From NCBI RefSeq assembly GCF_016904675.1, contig NZ_CP070228.1, positions 558,001 to 622,000 on the forward strand: a stretch of DNA of 64,000 nucleotides, in the 5' to 3' direction. This DNA comes from Arcanobacterium phocisimile (GTDB taxonomy: Bacteria; Actinomycetota; Actinomycetes; Actinomycetales; Actinomycetaceae). Position numbers and translations under genes: made by a program. Within the stretch, counting starts at the first letter, position 1; each line of letters begins with the position of its first letter. The notes beneath the pieces are model-generated. The model saw only the letters and a program-made list of their open reading frames with translations. It did no database searches and was not told the DNA's origin. Below, piece after piece: positions 43,936 through 51,899 of this stretch.

Positions 43936-43989
43936 GGTAGGGCTGGCTCTACCTTGAAAATGGGAGGTAGCACCATGGTGTTCGCTACC
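43936..43989. promoter_or_regulatory. Two GGTAG...CTACC palindromes between kinase and ABC genes
   Basis: GGTAG-N8-CTACC (43936-43953, extended by AA/TT) and GGTAG-N14-CTACC (43966-43989; contains CACCATGGTG). They lie in the divergent promoter region and are candidate binding sites for the response regulator. Confidence 0.5.
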
Positions 43990-44011
43990 GTGAGCCGGGA
44001 AAATAGGAACC

Positions 44012-44695
44012 ATGAACGAAATGAATCTCCGCGGTCGCGGTTTACTGAAAACATACGGTGACGTCCATGCGTTGGCGGGCGTCGATATTGATATCAAGCA
44101 TGGCGAGCAGGTGGCGATTATGGGGCCATCTGGTTCGGGTAAGTCAACCATGCTTCACGTGCTGTCGGGTATTTTGCAGCCAGATGAAGGCCAGGTGGAA
44201 CTCGGGGAGCTGTCGATCTCGTCGATGTCGGATGCTAAGCGTTCTCAGTTGCGCCGGTCCAAGCTTGGTTTCGTGTTCCAAGACGGCCAGCTAGTGCCGG
44301 AGTTGACGGCTCGCGAGAATGTGGCTTTCCCGCTGTTGCTTAACGGTGTTTCGCGCCGCAAGGCGTTAAAAACCGCGGAAACGTGGTTGGAACGGCTCGG
44401 GGTGCGTTCGCAAGCTGCTAAGCGTCCAGGGGAGATGTCTGGTGGCCAGGCACAGCGTGTGGCTATTGCACGCGCACTCGTTCACGATCCGGCGATTTTA
44501 TTTGCTGACGAACCAACGGGCGCACTCGATCAGGCAACCGGCCATGAAGTGATGCAGTTGTTGACAGCTACCGCAAAAATGAACGGCACGACCTTGGTGG
44601 TTATCACCCACGATACCCAGGTGGCCTCGTGGTGCCAGCGTTTGGTGGAAATCCGTGACGGTTTGATTCACTATGACGGGGCGGTGTCACGATGA
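44012..44695 (+). CDS. ABC exporter ATP-binding protein (LolD/MacB type)
   Basis: A 227-residue ATPase: GPSGSGKST (Walker A), FVFQDGQLVPELTARENVAFPLL (Q-loop typical of MacB/LolD/BceA), MSGGQAQRVAIARAL (signature), ILFADEPTGALD (Walker B), VITHD. The next gene, an FtsX-type permease, overlaps by ATGA. Such pairs with a two-component system often export or remove antimicrobial peptides, though the substrate here is open. Confidence 0.93.
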   Translation: MNEMNLRGRGLLKTYGDVHALAGVDIDIKHGEQVAIMGPSGSGKSTMLHVLSGILQPDEGQVELGELSISSMSDAKRSQLRRSKLGFVFQDGQLVPELTARENVAFPLLLNGVSRRKALKTAETWLERLGVRSQAAKRPGEMSGGQAQRVAIARALVHDPAILFADEPTGALDQATGHEVMQLLTATAKMNGTTLVVITHDTQVASWCQRLVEIRDGLIHYDGAVSR

Positions 44696-46086
44696 AGTCG
44701 CTGTCTTTGGCCGCGATGCTGACACGTGCCCGATTAGGGGCACGCACTGGCAGCGGTATTTTGGATGTGTTTGCGGTTCTTGCGTTTGCGGTCTCGTCAT
44801 GGCTGACATTAACCACGTTGGGTGGCGTCTTCATGTTCCAAACGCGTGTTGGGGCGATCAACAGGGCTGTTGCGACGGCGTTCCATAGCGATGTGCGCAC
44901 CGAATCGATTGGCGAAATCTATGCGGCGTTCGCAGTTATTGCGTTGGCATTGCTGACGATCCCGTTGTTGTCGCTCGGTTCAGGTGCTGCTCGGTTAGGT
45001 GCTGGTGGCCGGGAACGCCGCCTAGCATCGTTACGTCTGATGGGTATGAGCGCCAGTCAAGTCTTGGTGATGTCGATTGTGGAAAGTGTTTTGCAGGCGA
45101 CGATTGGCTATGTGCTAGGTTTGGCTGTTTACTTGGCAACTTTGCCGGCTTGGTCTCAGCTCACCTTTGGTACGTTGCCGATTAGTACGGCTCATATGTT
45201 ACTCCCGTGGTGGATGCTGTTAGCGGCCTACGTTCTGGTGCTCGTTATTGCTAGTATTTCAACGGTTGTTGGCCTGCAGCGGGTAACCATTTCGCCACTG
45301 GGAGTTGCGCATCGCGTTATCCCAACGAATGTGAAAATGTGGCGTTTAGCTGTTTTAGGCGTAGCGTTGGCTCTCCTGTTGTATATGACGGCAACCTTCT
45401 CGCCAAGCTCGGTTGATGTTGGTCAAGTTCTTTCTATCGGTCTCGCCGTGGTGATCTTCTTTGGCGGTTTGGCCTTGGCAGGGCCGTTGTTTATTCAGCT
45501 GACGATGCGACCGCTCGTTTTTACCGGCTCACCAGCACGGCTCATCGGTATTCGCCGGGTGGTTTCGCATTCGCGGGCGGCGTGGCGCAATGTCAGTGCG
45601 GTGGCACTCATGGGTGCCGTGGCAACGTTGGTGTCCACAATGGCCATTGTTTCGCTAGATACGCCAGTTGACGATCAAGCACAATCGTATGCGGAATTGA
45701 TGGCCCACGATATTCCGCAAGGAGTGTTGATTGCGTTTGCTTTTGCCTTGGTTATCGGTGCGGTATCGACGATGATTCACCAAGTCTCGGATGTTTTTGA
45801 CCGCAGTGATGAAACCCGCGCCTTGGTGTATGTTGGCACGCCCGTCTCGACGCTCATTCGCGCCCGGTTTATTCAGGTGATGTATCCGTTGCTCGCAGTG
45901 TTGGTGATCGTGGTGGGGCTGTCATTTGTGCCTTCGCTAACACATCCGGCATTGGTGAAGTGGGGGAACATGCTCGCACTGATGACGATGATTGGTTTGG
46001 GTATCGCTTTGACGTTTGCTGCTGTGGCCGTCACGGTTCCGATTCAGCATCGTATTTTATCGGCGCGGGTGCGCCGCAACGATTAG
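44692..46086 (+). CDS. FtsX-like ABC permease
   Basis: A 464-residue membrane protein with about eight to ten helices in two FtsX-type blocks: helices near 23-50, 80-105, 125-150, 168-195, then 220-245, 250-280, 310-335, 355-380, 410-435 and 440-460. GGRERRLASLRLMGMSASQV is the cytoplasmic coupling segment of the first block, and DETRALVYVGTPVSTLIRAR that of the second. It is translated together with the ATPase (ATGA overlap). Confidence 0.88.
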   Translation: MKSLSLAAMLTRARLGARTGSGILDVFAVLAFAVSSWLTLTTLGGVFMFQTRVGAINRAVATAFHSDVRTESIGEIYAAFAVIALALLTIPLLSLGSGAARLGAGGRERRLASLRLMGMSASQVLVMSIVESVLQATIGYVLGLAVYLATLPAWSQLTFGTLPISTAHMLLPWWMLLAAYVLVLVIASISTVVGLQRVTISPLGVAHRVIPTNVKMWRLAVLGVALALLLYMTATFSPSSVDVGQVLSIGLAVVIFFGGLALAGPLFIQLTMRPLVFTGSPARLIGIRRVVSHSRAAWRNVSAVALMGAVATLVSTMAIVSLDTPVDDQAQSYAELMAHDIPQGVLIAFAFALVIGAVSTMIHQVSDVFDRSDETRALVYVGTPVSTLIRARFIQVMYPLLAVLVIVVGLSFVPSLTHPALVKWGNMLALMTMIGLGIALTFAAVAVTVPIQHRILSARVRRND

Positions 46087-46092
46087 TCTCCG

Positions 46093-46470
46093 TTAGTCAG
46101 ATTTGGTGGCGCCGGTGTCAAGCTGGCGCCACTGAATTTTTATTCCCGGCGTTGCAGTGAGTTTTTCGAAGAGTTCGTCCGCGCCGTCGCAGATCGCGTC
46201 GGCTACGTCTTCGCCACCGGAAACAATATCAGCGACGACGGCGTGTGGCTCAGATTCGCTGACGTTGGGGTATATTGCCCATCCGCCACGCCCGGCTACG
46301 CCATTCTCATCATGCTGTAGGGAGCGGATGAAAGATGTGAATGCGGTGCGCAGCACGGCAGCATCAGAGTGCGAGATGATGGCTCGAAGGGTTCGCGTAT
46401 AGCTTGGGGGCTGGGTCCAGAGCCAATCGTAGTCAGGGGAATAGGGTTTGGGACTTTTTCGAGAGTTCAT
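46093..46470 (-). CDS. Conserved hypothetical protein
   Basis: A 125-residue soluble protein, SPDYDWLWTQPPSYTRTLRA near the start and WAIYPNVSESEPHAVVADIV in the middle. Convergent with the ABC permease (6 bases between stops). I do not recognise the family; coding character and isolated position support a real gene. Confidence 0.55.
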   Translation of the reverse strand: MNSRKSPKPYSPDYDWLWTQPPSYTRTLRAIISHSDAAVLRTAFTSFIRSLQHDENGVAGRGGWAIYPNVSESEPHAVVADIVSGGEDVADAICDGADELFEKLTATPGIKIQWRQLDTGATKSD

Positions 46471-47023
46471 TGATGCCTTTCAAGAGTTCGGACATGGGTA
46501 GTCTACCCATAAGGAGCATGATTATTAATTCTCATCAGCAACGGCGGTCTGCGCTTTCTAGCCAGGCCGCCGTTGCTGACTATATTCCTTTAGTCCCAGT
46601 TAATCATGTTCATAGCAGTTATGATGTTTGTAAAAAGGAAATAAAAAAGTTTGGCTATGTCAAACAATCTGCGGTAAGCCGCGTGATAAAGAGGAAAGGA
46701 CGAATCTCCCTGAAATTCTCCAAGATATGAATTGATGCAAGCATGCAGTTGGAATTGACATGGCATACTAGTCCGGAAACCCTAATCGGTATTTTGTTAC
46801 TGATAGATCAACCCAACCTCGATGGATTTACTGGCTCGCATGAAAACCATAAATCTTGCTCGAGATCGACCCAGACTTGCGGGAACAGGAAAGCACATCA
46901 CGCAACGAACTTCTTGAGCAATTCGCTTATCTCTCATAAGAGAAGTGGGATGCTCATGGGATGGTGGCCCGCGCTGTGCACGAAGCGCGTGAGAAGTAAA
47001 GCTAGCTTCTAGCCACACAAAAC
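46471..47023. other. Gene-poor stretch with hairpin and possible remnants
   Basis: A frame with AAGGAG before ATG 46518 reads MIINSHQQRRSALSSQAAVA, then VKQSAVSRVIKRKGRIS to 46730; it contains a hairpin (46535-46579) and is doubtful. Further on, IDPDLREQESTSRNELLEQF, stop, EKWDAHGMVARAVHEAREK suggests a decayed gene end. No intact gene. Confidence 0.35.
46535..46579. terminator. 13-bp stem hairpin
   Basis: TCAGCAACGGCGG (46535-46547) pairs perfectly with CCGCCGTTGCTGA (46567-46579). It lies upstream of the minus-strand gene at 46470, so its role (terminator of a lost gene or attenuator) is unclear. Confidence 0.5.
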
Positions 47024-47073
47024 AACACAACTGCAGGAGTAGTGTCTTCCCGGACTGCTCCTGCAGTTGTGTT
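47024..47073. terminator. Strong 16-bp hairpin upstream of the DUF218 gene
   Basis: AACACAACTGCAGGAG (47024-47039) and its perfect complement (47058-47073) around an 18-base loop. It ends the decayed gene before it and insulates the DUF218 gene. Confidence 0.65.
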
Positions 47074-47121
47074 ATGTCGTGCAATAGCGGGATATCAAAG
47101 TTATGTGAGTACGATGGGAGT

Positions 47122-47943
47122 ATGAACCTCTTCGTCGTAATCACGCTTGTCCTAGCGATCGCCGGTATCGGAATTATCTTCTGGGGGATATATCGCTATA
47201 TGTGTAATCCTCGACGCCGGCATACCGGCGCGTTTTTTATAAGTGGTGTGGCCTTGCAATGGTTGGCCTGTTGCGCGCTGCTGATACGAGGCGGTTTGCC
47301 GTCCTATGTGGAATCCGTTGTGTTGTGGATAGCATGTGTTGGCGGATATTTCGGTTTTCTCTTGGCAGGGTTTGCATGGTTGACGTGGCGTGCCCAACGA
47401 CGGCGAAGCGCTGAGGGTTTCGACGCTGTCGTGATTTTAGGTGCCGGGCTGATTGGTGATCGGGTGAGTCCGTTACTAGCGCGCCGCATAGATCGCGGTA
47501 TAGAACTGGTCTGCGCTTCAGCAGAGCTTCCAAAACGTCCGCTTCTGCTCTGTTCTGGAGGGCAAGGCAGTGATGAGGTAGTTTCCGAAGCACAGGCGAT
47601 GGAAAATTATGCTAACGCGATGGTGAAGAAGCCGTTAACAATATTGAAAGAAGAGAGATCGACGTCGACCCAGGAAAATCTCGTCTTTTCCCAGGAGTTG
47701 CTTGATGAACATCTGGATAGCGGAGCTCCGGTAGCTGTAGCTACAAGTAATTACCATGTATTGCGTACCCAGGTGCTGGCGCGTCGGCTGGGCCTTAACT
47801 GGCAGATTTTCGGTGCGCACGCGCCAACTTTCCTGACGTCGGTGAGTTTCTTGCGCGAGTTTGTTGCTCTGTCGCTGGTGTGGTGGCCATATGTTTGTGG
47901 CCCACTGGTTTTTCTCACTGGGGCGTTGCTTATTCTTCAGTGA
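47122..47943 (+). CDS. DUF218 (SanA/YdcF/ElyC-type) membrane protein
   Basis: A 273-residue protein: three N-terminal helices (about 3-22, 35-55, 65-92), the DUF218 domain starting FDAVVILGAGL (about 107-117) with LLLCSGGQGSDEVVSEAQAM and VATSNYHVLRTQVLARRLGL, and a hydrophobic C-terminus. Members influence envelope permeability and lipid-carrier or peptidoglycan metabolism. ATG 47122 has GATGGGAG upstream, so a 16-codon extension is rejected. It overlaps the convergent zinc-locus gene by 14 bp. Confidence 0.85.
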   Translation: MNLFVVITLVLAIAGIGIIFWGIYRYMCNPRRRHTGAFFISGVALQWLACCALLIRGGLPSYVESVVLWIACVGGYFGFLLAGFAWLTWRAQRRRSAEGFDAVVILGAGLIGDRVSPLLARRIDRGIELVCASAELPKRPLLLCSGGQGSDEVVSEAQAMENYANAMVKKPLTILKEERSTSTQENLVFSQELLDEHLDSGAPVAVATSNYHVLRTQVLARRLGLNWQIFGAHAPTFLTSVSFLREFVALSLVWWPYVCGPLVFLTGALLILQ

Positions 47944-48988
47944 CGTTTTCACCGAGCCATTGATCAAGTCCGTCGTCTGGTTCGGCGAAAAGCATATCGG
48001 TTTCAGTGGCGAGCGCGTGTGCAAATGCGTCTTCGATGTGCTGTGCCATTGTTTCTTCTCCTTGGCCGACGACGACAATATGCGTGCTTGCTTCACTGGG
48101 GGTTTCCCAGTTTCCGGCGTTGGAGATGGCAACGTGTGTGCCGAGCGCATCCCAAGCGCAGACGACGTCGGGGCGGGCGGGTACCCAAAAGCAACCGCGT
48201 GCGTAGACTTCGAGATCGGATAGTGTTTGGGCGAAATCAAAGAGGCGTTCGGGGTGTAGTGCTTTTGACGATGTTAAGTCGAGTGTCCAGGTGCCGTGTG
48301 TTTGCGGCCCACCCCATGCTTGCAGGGTAGAAGGGTGGATGCGGGCGAGCGCGCGTTGTGGATCGTGATCGATGCTGATAACTAGTTCGGCGATGTTGTC
48401 TTCGAATGGGTGGGCGAGCAGAGTGTCATGGGGGCGAAGGTGTTCGACGAGTTCCCCGCCTGGGCTGTTGTGATCTCCGCAGAGCAAGATGAGGTCGGCG
48501 TATCCCATATTGATGGCATGGATTTCAGCTAGGCAACGTTCATCGTCGTCGATGAGTTGAGCGCCGCGCTCGGCGAGCGGGATGTGGGCGAGGAGCTCTG
48601 AGGTTGCGTTTGTGGCGTCGAGCGCGTGGGTCACGGCTCCGAGGGTGACATCAATGCTCTTGAGGTCTGCAGCAAAGGTGGGGCATAGGTGGGGGAGTTC
48701 TACACCTGGAGGGAGTATGACGAACAGTTCGTTGCTGCGTGTGTACGGGTTGTGGAGAAAGGAGATGAGAGCTGTGCGGATTGCACAGGTCACGCAGGTT
48801 CCGGTGAGTTCTTCAGTGATTTCGATGTTTACTGCATTGGAGAACGTTAGGGTACCGATGGTGGATTCGGATACGTCTTGTGTAAGGCGGGTTTGCCAGA
48901 TTGCTGTGGGATCGGGGATGAGGGTCAGGGCGAGGAGGTCGGAGAGGATCGGGTTCGCGGTTGAAAGCAAGTGTATTGTGCGGTGCAT
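47930..48988 (-). CDS. COG0523-family protein (MRF-like), Zur locus
   Basis: About 352 residues. GTCVTCAIRTALISFL (about 62-77) carries the CxxC metal motif of COG0523 proteins (normally GCxCC), and the C-terminal CobW_C part has RLFDFAQTLSDLEVYARGCF, WVPARPDVVCAWD. I see no intact P-loop at the N-terminus. In mycobacteria the related MRF protein, made under zinc starvation from the alternative ribosomal operon, recruits the hibernation factor MPY. Placement beside zinc-free ribosomal genes with Zur-like boxes fits that role. ATG 48991 and 48988 are both possible; GAGGAG spacing favours 48988. Confidence 0.8.
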   Translation of the reverse strand: MHRTIHLLSTANPILSDLLALTLIPDPTAIWQTRLTQDVSESTIGTLTFSNAVNIEITEELTGTCVTCAIRTALISFLHNPYTRSNELFVILPPGVELPHLCPTFAADLKSIDVTLGAVTHALDATNATSELLAHIPLAERGAQLIDDDERCLAEIHAINMGYADLILLCGDHNSPGGELVEHLRPHDTLLAHPFEDNIAELVISIDHDPQRALARIHPSTLQAWGGPQTHGTWTLDLTSSKALHPERLFDFAQTLSDLEVYARGCFWVPARPDVVCAWDALGTHVAISNAGNWETPSEASTHIVVVGQGEETMAQHIEDAFAHALATETDMLFAEPDDGLDQWLGENVTEE

Positions 48989-49022
48989 CATAAGCTCCTC
49001 GCTGGATAGAATATTGCGTTAA

Positions 49023-49037
49023 TGAGAATCGTTCTCT
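49023..49037 (-). promoter_or_regulatory. Zur-like box 1
   Basis: TGAGAATCGTTCTCT, an inverted repeat matching 10 of 12 fixed positions of TGAnAATnATTnTCA. It lies 35 bases before the COG0523 gene. Confidence 0.7.
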
Positions 49038-49058
49038 ATTATTACATGAGTAATCAAC

Positions 49059-49073
49059 TGAGAACAATTCTCA
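49059..49073 (+). promoter_or_regulatory. Zur-like box 2
   Basis: TGAGAACAATTCTCA, a near-perfect palindrome matching 11 of 12 fixed positions, ending 13 bases before rpsN. The two boxes are 36 bp apart centre to centre and can serve both divergent units. Confidence 0.78.
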
Positions 49074-49086
49074 CTAGGGAGTGTTT

Positions 49087-49392
49087 GTGGCAAAGAAATC
49101 GAAAATTGTTGCCGATCGCCGTCGTCGCGAAAAAGTCGCACGGTATGCGCAGCTGCGCACGGAATTGAAAAAGGCGTCAGTCAACGTGCACTTGTCGGCT
49201 GATGAACGCGAAGAAGCGATGGCTAAACTCCATGCGCTACCACGCGACGCGTCGCCGACTCGGTTGCGTAACCGTGACGTTGTTGACGGGCGGCCGCGTG
49301 GATACCTTGGCATGTTTGGTCTTTCACGAGTGCGGTTCCGCAAAATGGCGTTAGAAGGAAAACTGCCAGGGGTAACCAAATCTTCATGGTGA
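49087..49392 (+). CDS. rpsN: 30S ribosomal protein S14, zinc-free type
   Basis: A 101-residue S14 of the long type: [20 protein letters not shown], then [40 protein letters not shown] and [11 protein letters not shown]. The CxxC pairs of the short zinc form are absent. It can replace the zinc S14 when zinc is scarce, freeing metal. Start GTG 49087 with AGGGA six bases upstream; a GTG two codons earlier is less well spaced. First of four zinc-sparing genes. Confidence 0.95.
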   Translation: MAKKSKIVADRRRREKVARYAQLRTELKKASVNVHLSADEREEAMAKLHALPRDASPTRLRNRDVVDGRPRGYLGMFGLSRVRFRKMALEGKLPGVTKSSW

Positions 49393-49535
49393 AATCAAAA
49401 TAGGAACTGGTGGTGCGAGGGCAGGTGTTCTATAAAGGTGTACGCCTTCGAGAGAACAGTACGCTTTTGCATACCGGTGTACCTACGTCTAGCCCTTTCA
49501 TGCCGGCGTAACTACGGCTAAATGGAGAAGGAATA

Positions 49536-49658
49536 ATGAAAGTCCGTGCATCGTTACACAGCTTAAAGAACCAACCAGGATCGAAAGTAGTTCGCCGTCG
49601 AGGGCGGGTCTACGTAATTAACAAGCTCAATCCAAAATTTAAAGGAAGGCAAGGATAG
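49536..49658 (+). CDS. rpmJ: 50S ribosomal protein L36, zinc-free type
   Basis: A 40-residue protein [20 protein letters not shown]...[16 protein letters not shown]. Canonical L36 has cysteines (CKICRR, CKHKQ); they are replaced here by HSLKN and VYVINK, the C-minus paralogue. GGAGAAGGA lies upstream. It overlaps rpmB by one base (TAGTG). The 143-base gap after rpsN holds no gene. Confidence 0.95.
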   Translation: MKVRASLHSLKNQPGSKVVRRRGRVYVINKLNPKFKGRQG

Positions 49659-49891
49659 TGACGACTTATTGCCAAGTAACCGGCCGTCGCCCAAGGTTCG
49701 GGAAATCTGTTTCCCACTCACATAAGCGTACCAGTCGGCGATTTAACCCCAACCTGCAAACAAAGCGATATTATGTGCCGTCCTTGAAGCGAACGGTAAC
49801 GCTTACTGTGAGCGCCAAGGGGATAAAAACTATCGATTCGCGAGGAATCGATTCGGTGGTAGCTGAACTTATTCGGCGAGGGGAGTTGTGA
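49658..49891 (+). CDS. rpmB: 50S ribosomal protein L28, zinc-free type
   Basis: A 77-residue protein: [57 protein letters not shown]. The zinc form's CxxC is reduced to CQVT here. GTG start overlapping the rpmJ stop. It precedes rpmG by 8 bases. Confidence 0.95.
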   Translation: MTTYCQVTGRRPRFGKSVSHSHKRTSRRFNPNLQTKRYYVPSLKRTVTLTVSAKGIKTIDSRGIDSVVAELIRRGEL

Positions 49892-49899
49892 ATTAACAG

Positions 49900-50067
49900 A
49901 TGGCAAAAACATCCGATGTGCGTCCAGTTATTAAACTCGTGTCAACAGCAGGTACTGGTTATACCTATGTTACAAAGAAGAATCGACGTAATGATCCTGA
50001 ACGCATGGTGTTGAAGAAGTATGATCCGGTAGTGCGTAAGCATGTCGAGTTTAAGGAATCGCGCTAA
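49900..50067 (+). CDS. rpmG: 50S ribosomal protein L33, zinc-free type
   Basis: A 55-residue protein: [55 protein letters not shown]. No cysteines, so C-minus type. It closes the Zur-type operon rpsN-rpmJ-rpmB-rpmG; an rpsR copy, often part of such sets, is missing. Confidence 0.95.
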   Translation: MAKTSDVRPVIKLVSTAGTGYTYVTKKNRRNDPERMVLKKYDPVVRKHVEFKESR

Positions 50068-50096
50068 GGCGCATAATGCATTCATATATGAAGCAA

Positions 50097-50134
50097 AAGG
50101 TGTGGGCCGCAGGAAAACCTGCGGCCCACACCTT
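50097..50134. terminator. Terminator of the zinc-sparing ribosomal operon
   Basis: A perfect 17-bp GC-rich stem (50097-50113 / 50118-50134) with an AAAA loop, 29 bases after rpmG and 46 before the convergent surface-protein stop. Confidence 0.85.
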
Positions 50135-50180
50135 GAACCTCGTTCAGCTATAATACTGTAGTTTTACCCATGGAACTGAA

Positions 50181-51047
50181 TCAGTGGTTGCGGCGACGAA
50201 GAGCTGCTGCACCACCGATGGTGGAGAGGGTTGCGATACCGGCAAGAACGCCAACGCCAACACCGGTCTTAGCGAGCTCGCCAGCCTTAGCCTCTTCAGC
50301 CTTCTTGGGCTCTGCAACCTTCTTCGCTGGGGTGAGCTCCATAGCTGGAACAGTTTCCATTGACTTCTCGATGATAGGGAAACCATCGTGGAGTGCCTTG
50401 GCTAGACCGTCGGTCGCTTCGAGGACGTTTGGATCCTTCTTGTAACGGTCGAGACGTGACTTGAGGGTCTCGTTGCCCTTGATTCCGAGATTGAGATTCT
50501 CCGTTGCGTCAAGGACGTTGGGATCCTTCTTGTAGCGGTCGAGACGTGACTTGAGGGTCTCTTCGCCCTTGATGCCAAGGCTGAGATTCTCAGTCGCCTC
50601 TAGGACGTTTGGATCCTTCTTGTAAGCTTCAAACTTAGCGTTACGTTCTGCTTTGCGGCGAGCCTCTTTAATGGCCACCTTGTTCTCAGCAACAGCTTTC
50701 TTAACTTCTTCTATGGCATCGCTTTTATTTTGAATAGTATCTTCTAGTTGTTTGCGTTTTTCTGTTGAAAGATTATTGTGGATATCGTCGTTCGCTAAAT
50801 CCTCAATCAAAGCGTTCATTTCATTGGTCTGTTTTTCGATGTAATTGTTTTGTGTTTCGAATGGATCAATGAGTCCTTGGACTTTTGGATCACCCTTGAG
50901 GCAGAGAATGCGCTCAGCGATTGGAAGTGAGTCACAGGTTGGCTTAGTTGGTGTGGTATCTTCAGCTGCGAAAGCTGGGGCGGCCAAACCAAGACCTGCT
51001 ACTGCGAATGCAACGCCGAATGCCGCACCCTTCTTAAAATTCTTCAT
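50181..51047 (-). CDS. Coiled-coil surface protein with LAKTG sorting signal
   Basis: A 288-residue exported protein. Signal peptide (MKNFKKGAAFGVAFAVAGLG...AFA), then a segment with two cysteines (CDSLPIAERILC), a long charged coiled coil (about 70-135) and about 2.3 copies of a 30-residue repeat starting YKKDPNVLEATENL and ending TLKSRLDR (about 142-225). A Lys/Ala/Glu-rich spacer leads to LAKTG, a hydrophobic stretch and RRRNH: a sorting signal of the LAxTG type used by class E sortases. Probably an adhesin or wall protein. No sortase is nearby. Confidence 0.82.
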   Translation of the reverse strand: MKNFKKGAAFGVAFAVAGLGLAAPAFAAEDTTPTKPTCDSLPIAERILCLKGDPKVQGLIDPFETQNNYIEKQTNEMNALIEDLANDDIHNNLSTEKRKQLEDTIQNKSDAIEEVKKAVAENKVAIKEARRKAERNAKFEAYKKDPNVLEATENLSLGIKGEETLKSRLDRYKKDPNVLDATENLNLGIKGNETLKSRLDRYKKDPNVLEATDGLAKALHDGFPIIEKSMETVPAMELTPAKKVAEPKKAEEAKAGELAKTGVGVGVLAGIATLSTIGGAAALRRRNH

Positions 51048-51329
51048 TTAGGATCTCCTAATTGTTCTAGCTTCTAAATGCTTCGGTAAATACTTTAGTC
51101 TCGTTTTTCCCGGCATGCTACAGAAAATTGAAAATGCTATGGGAGGCGGGACACAAAATACCCCTTTCTGTCTTCTGAAGTAAAGTGCGACACGCCGACG
51201 AAAGCAATGATTCTCAGTAATTTCCCAGATTTCATTCAGGAAGCGCGAAGGTTGGGTTATTTGGATCACATTGGTGAAAGTGGGAGAATCTCGACACTGT
51301 GGTCATGAGCTGGAAGCGGGTATAAAAAG

Positions 51330-51400
51330 AGCGAGTGACGAGAATCGAACTCGCGTCATCTGCTTGGAAGGCAGAGGCTTTACCATTAAGCTACACTCGC
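51330..51400 (-). tRNA. tRNA-Gly (anticodon TCC)
   Basis: The minus strand gives GCGAGTG acceptor, D arm TAGCTTAATGGTAAAGC, anticodon arm TCTGC-CTTCCAA-GCAGA (anticodon TCC), T arm GAGTTCGATTCTC, and CACTCGC plus discriminator. CCA not encoded. Confidence 0.93.
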
Positions 51401-51539
51401 TTGTCAGCCGAAACTGACTAAATGACTATAGCAAGAAGATGCCTCTGAGTGCAAAATTAATTCAGCGAACGTGATCTGGGACTCAAGCTTCGATTCAATT
51501 AGGAATTTTTAAAATTCTCCTTTAAAGTTTTTAGAGCAA

Positions 51540-51616
51540 CGGGATATAGCGCAGGTTGGTAGCGCGTCCGCTTTGGGAGCGGAAGGTCGTGGGTTCAAAT
51601 CCCGCTATCCCGACCA
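51540..51616 (+). tRNA. tRNA-Pro (anticodon TGG)
   Basis: CGGGATA acceptor, AGCGCAGGTTGGTAGCGC D arm, TCCGC-TTTGGGA-GCGGA anticodon arm (TGG), GTGGGTTCAAATCCCGC T arm, TATCCCG-ACCA end with CCA encoded. Confidence 0.95.
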
Positions 51617-51620
51617 ATAA

Positions 51621-51653
51621 GAGAAGCCCGAGAGAATTCCTCTCGGGCTTCTC
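51621..51653 (+). terminator. Terminator of tRNA-Pro
   Basis: GAGAAGCCCGAGAG pairs perfectly with CTCTCGGGCTTCTC around a 5-base loop, 5 bases after the tRNA. Confidence 0.85.
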
Positions 51654-51899
51654 TCGTTATGTCACTGTCGCTGATTTTGGGCAATAAACAACTGGCAGAT
51701 CTAGTTGTGTCTTCATTCATTCCCGCTTAATGCATATCTATCCCGCTACTTGTTTTAGAATGTAACGGTATGCGCAAACGCAACGTGCCAGACCGGCGTC
51801 GTTATGTATAGCTAGAAAGCTCTGCGCCTCTGACAGATGTTCACCCAACAGTGAATCCAATGGGCTACGGCCCCCGAATACGTGAGTGGAGAAATCCCA

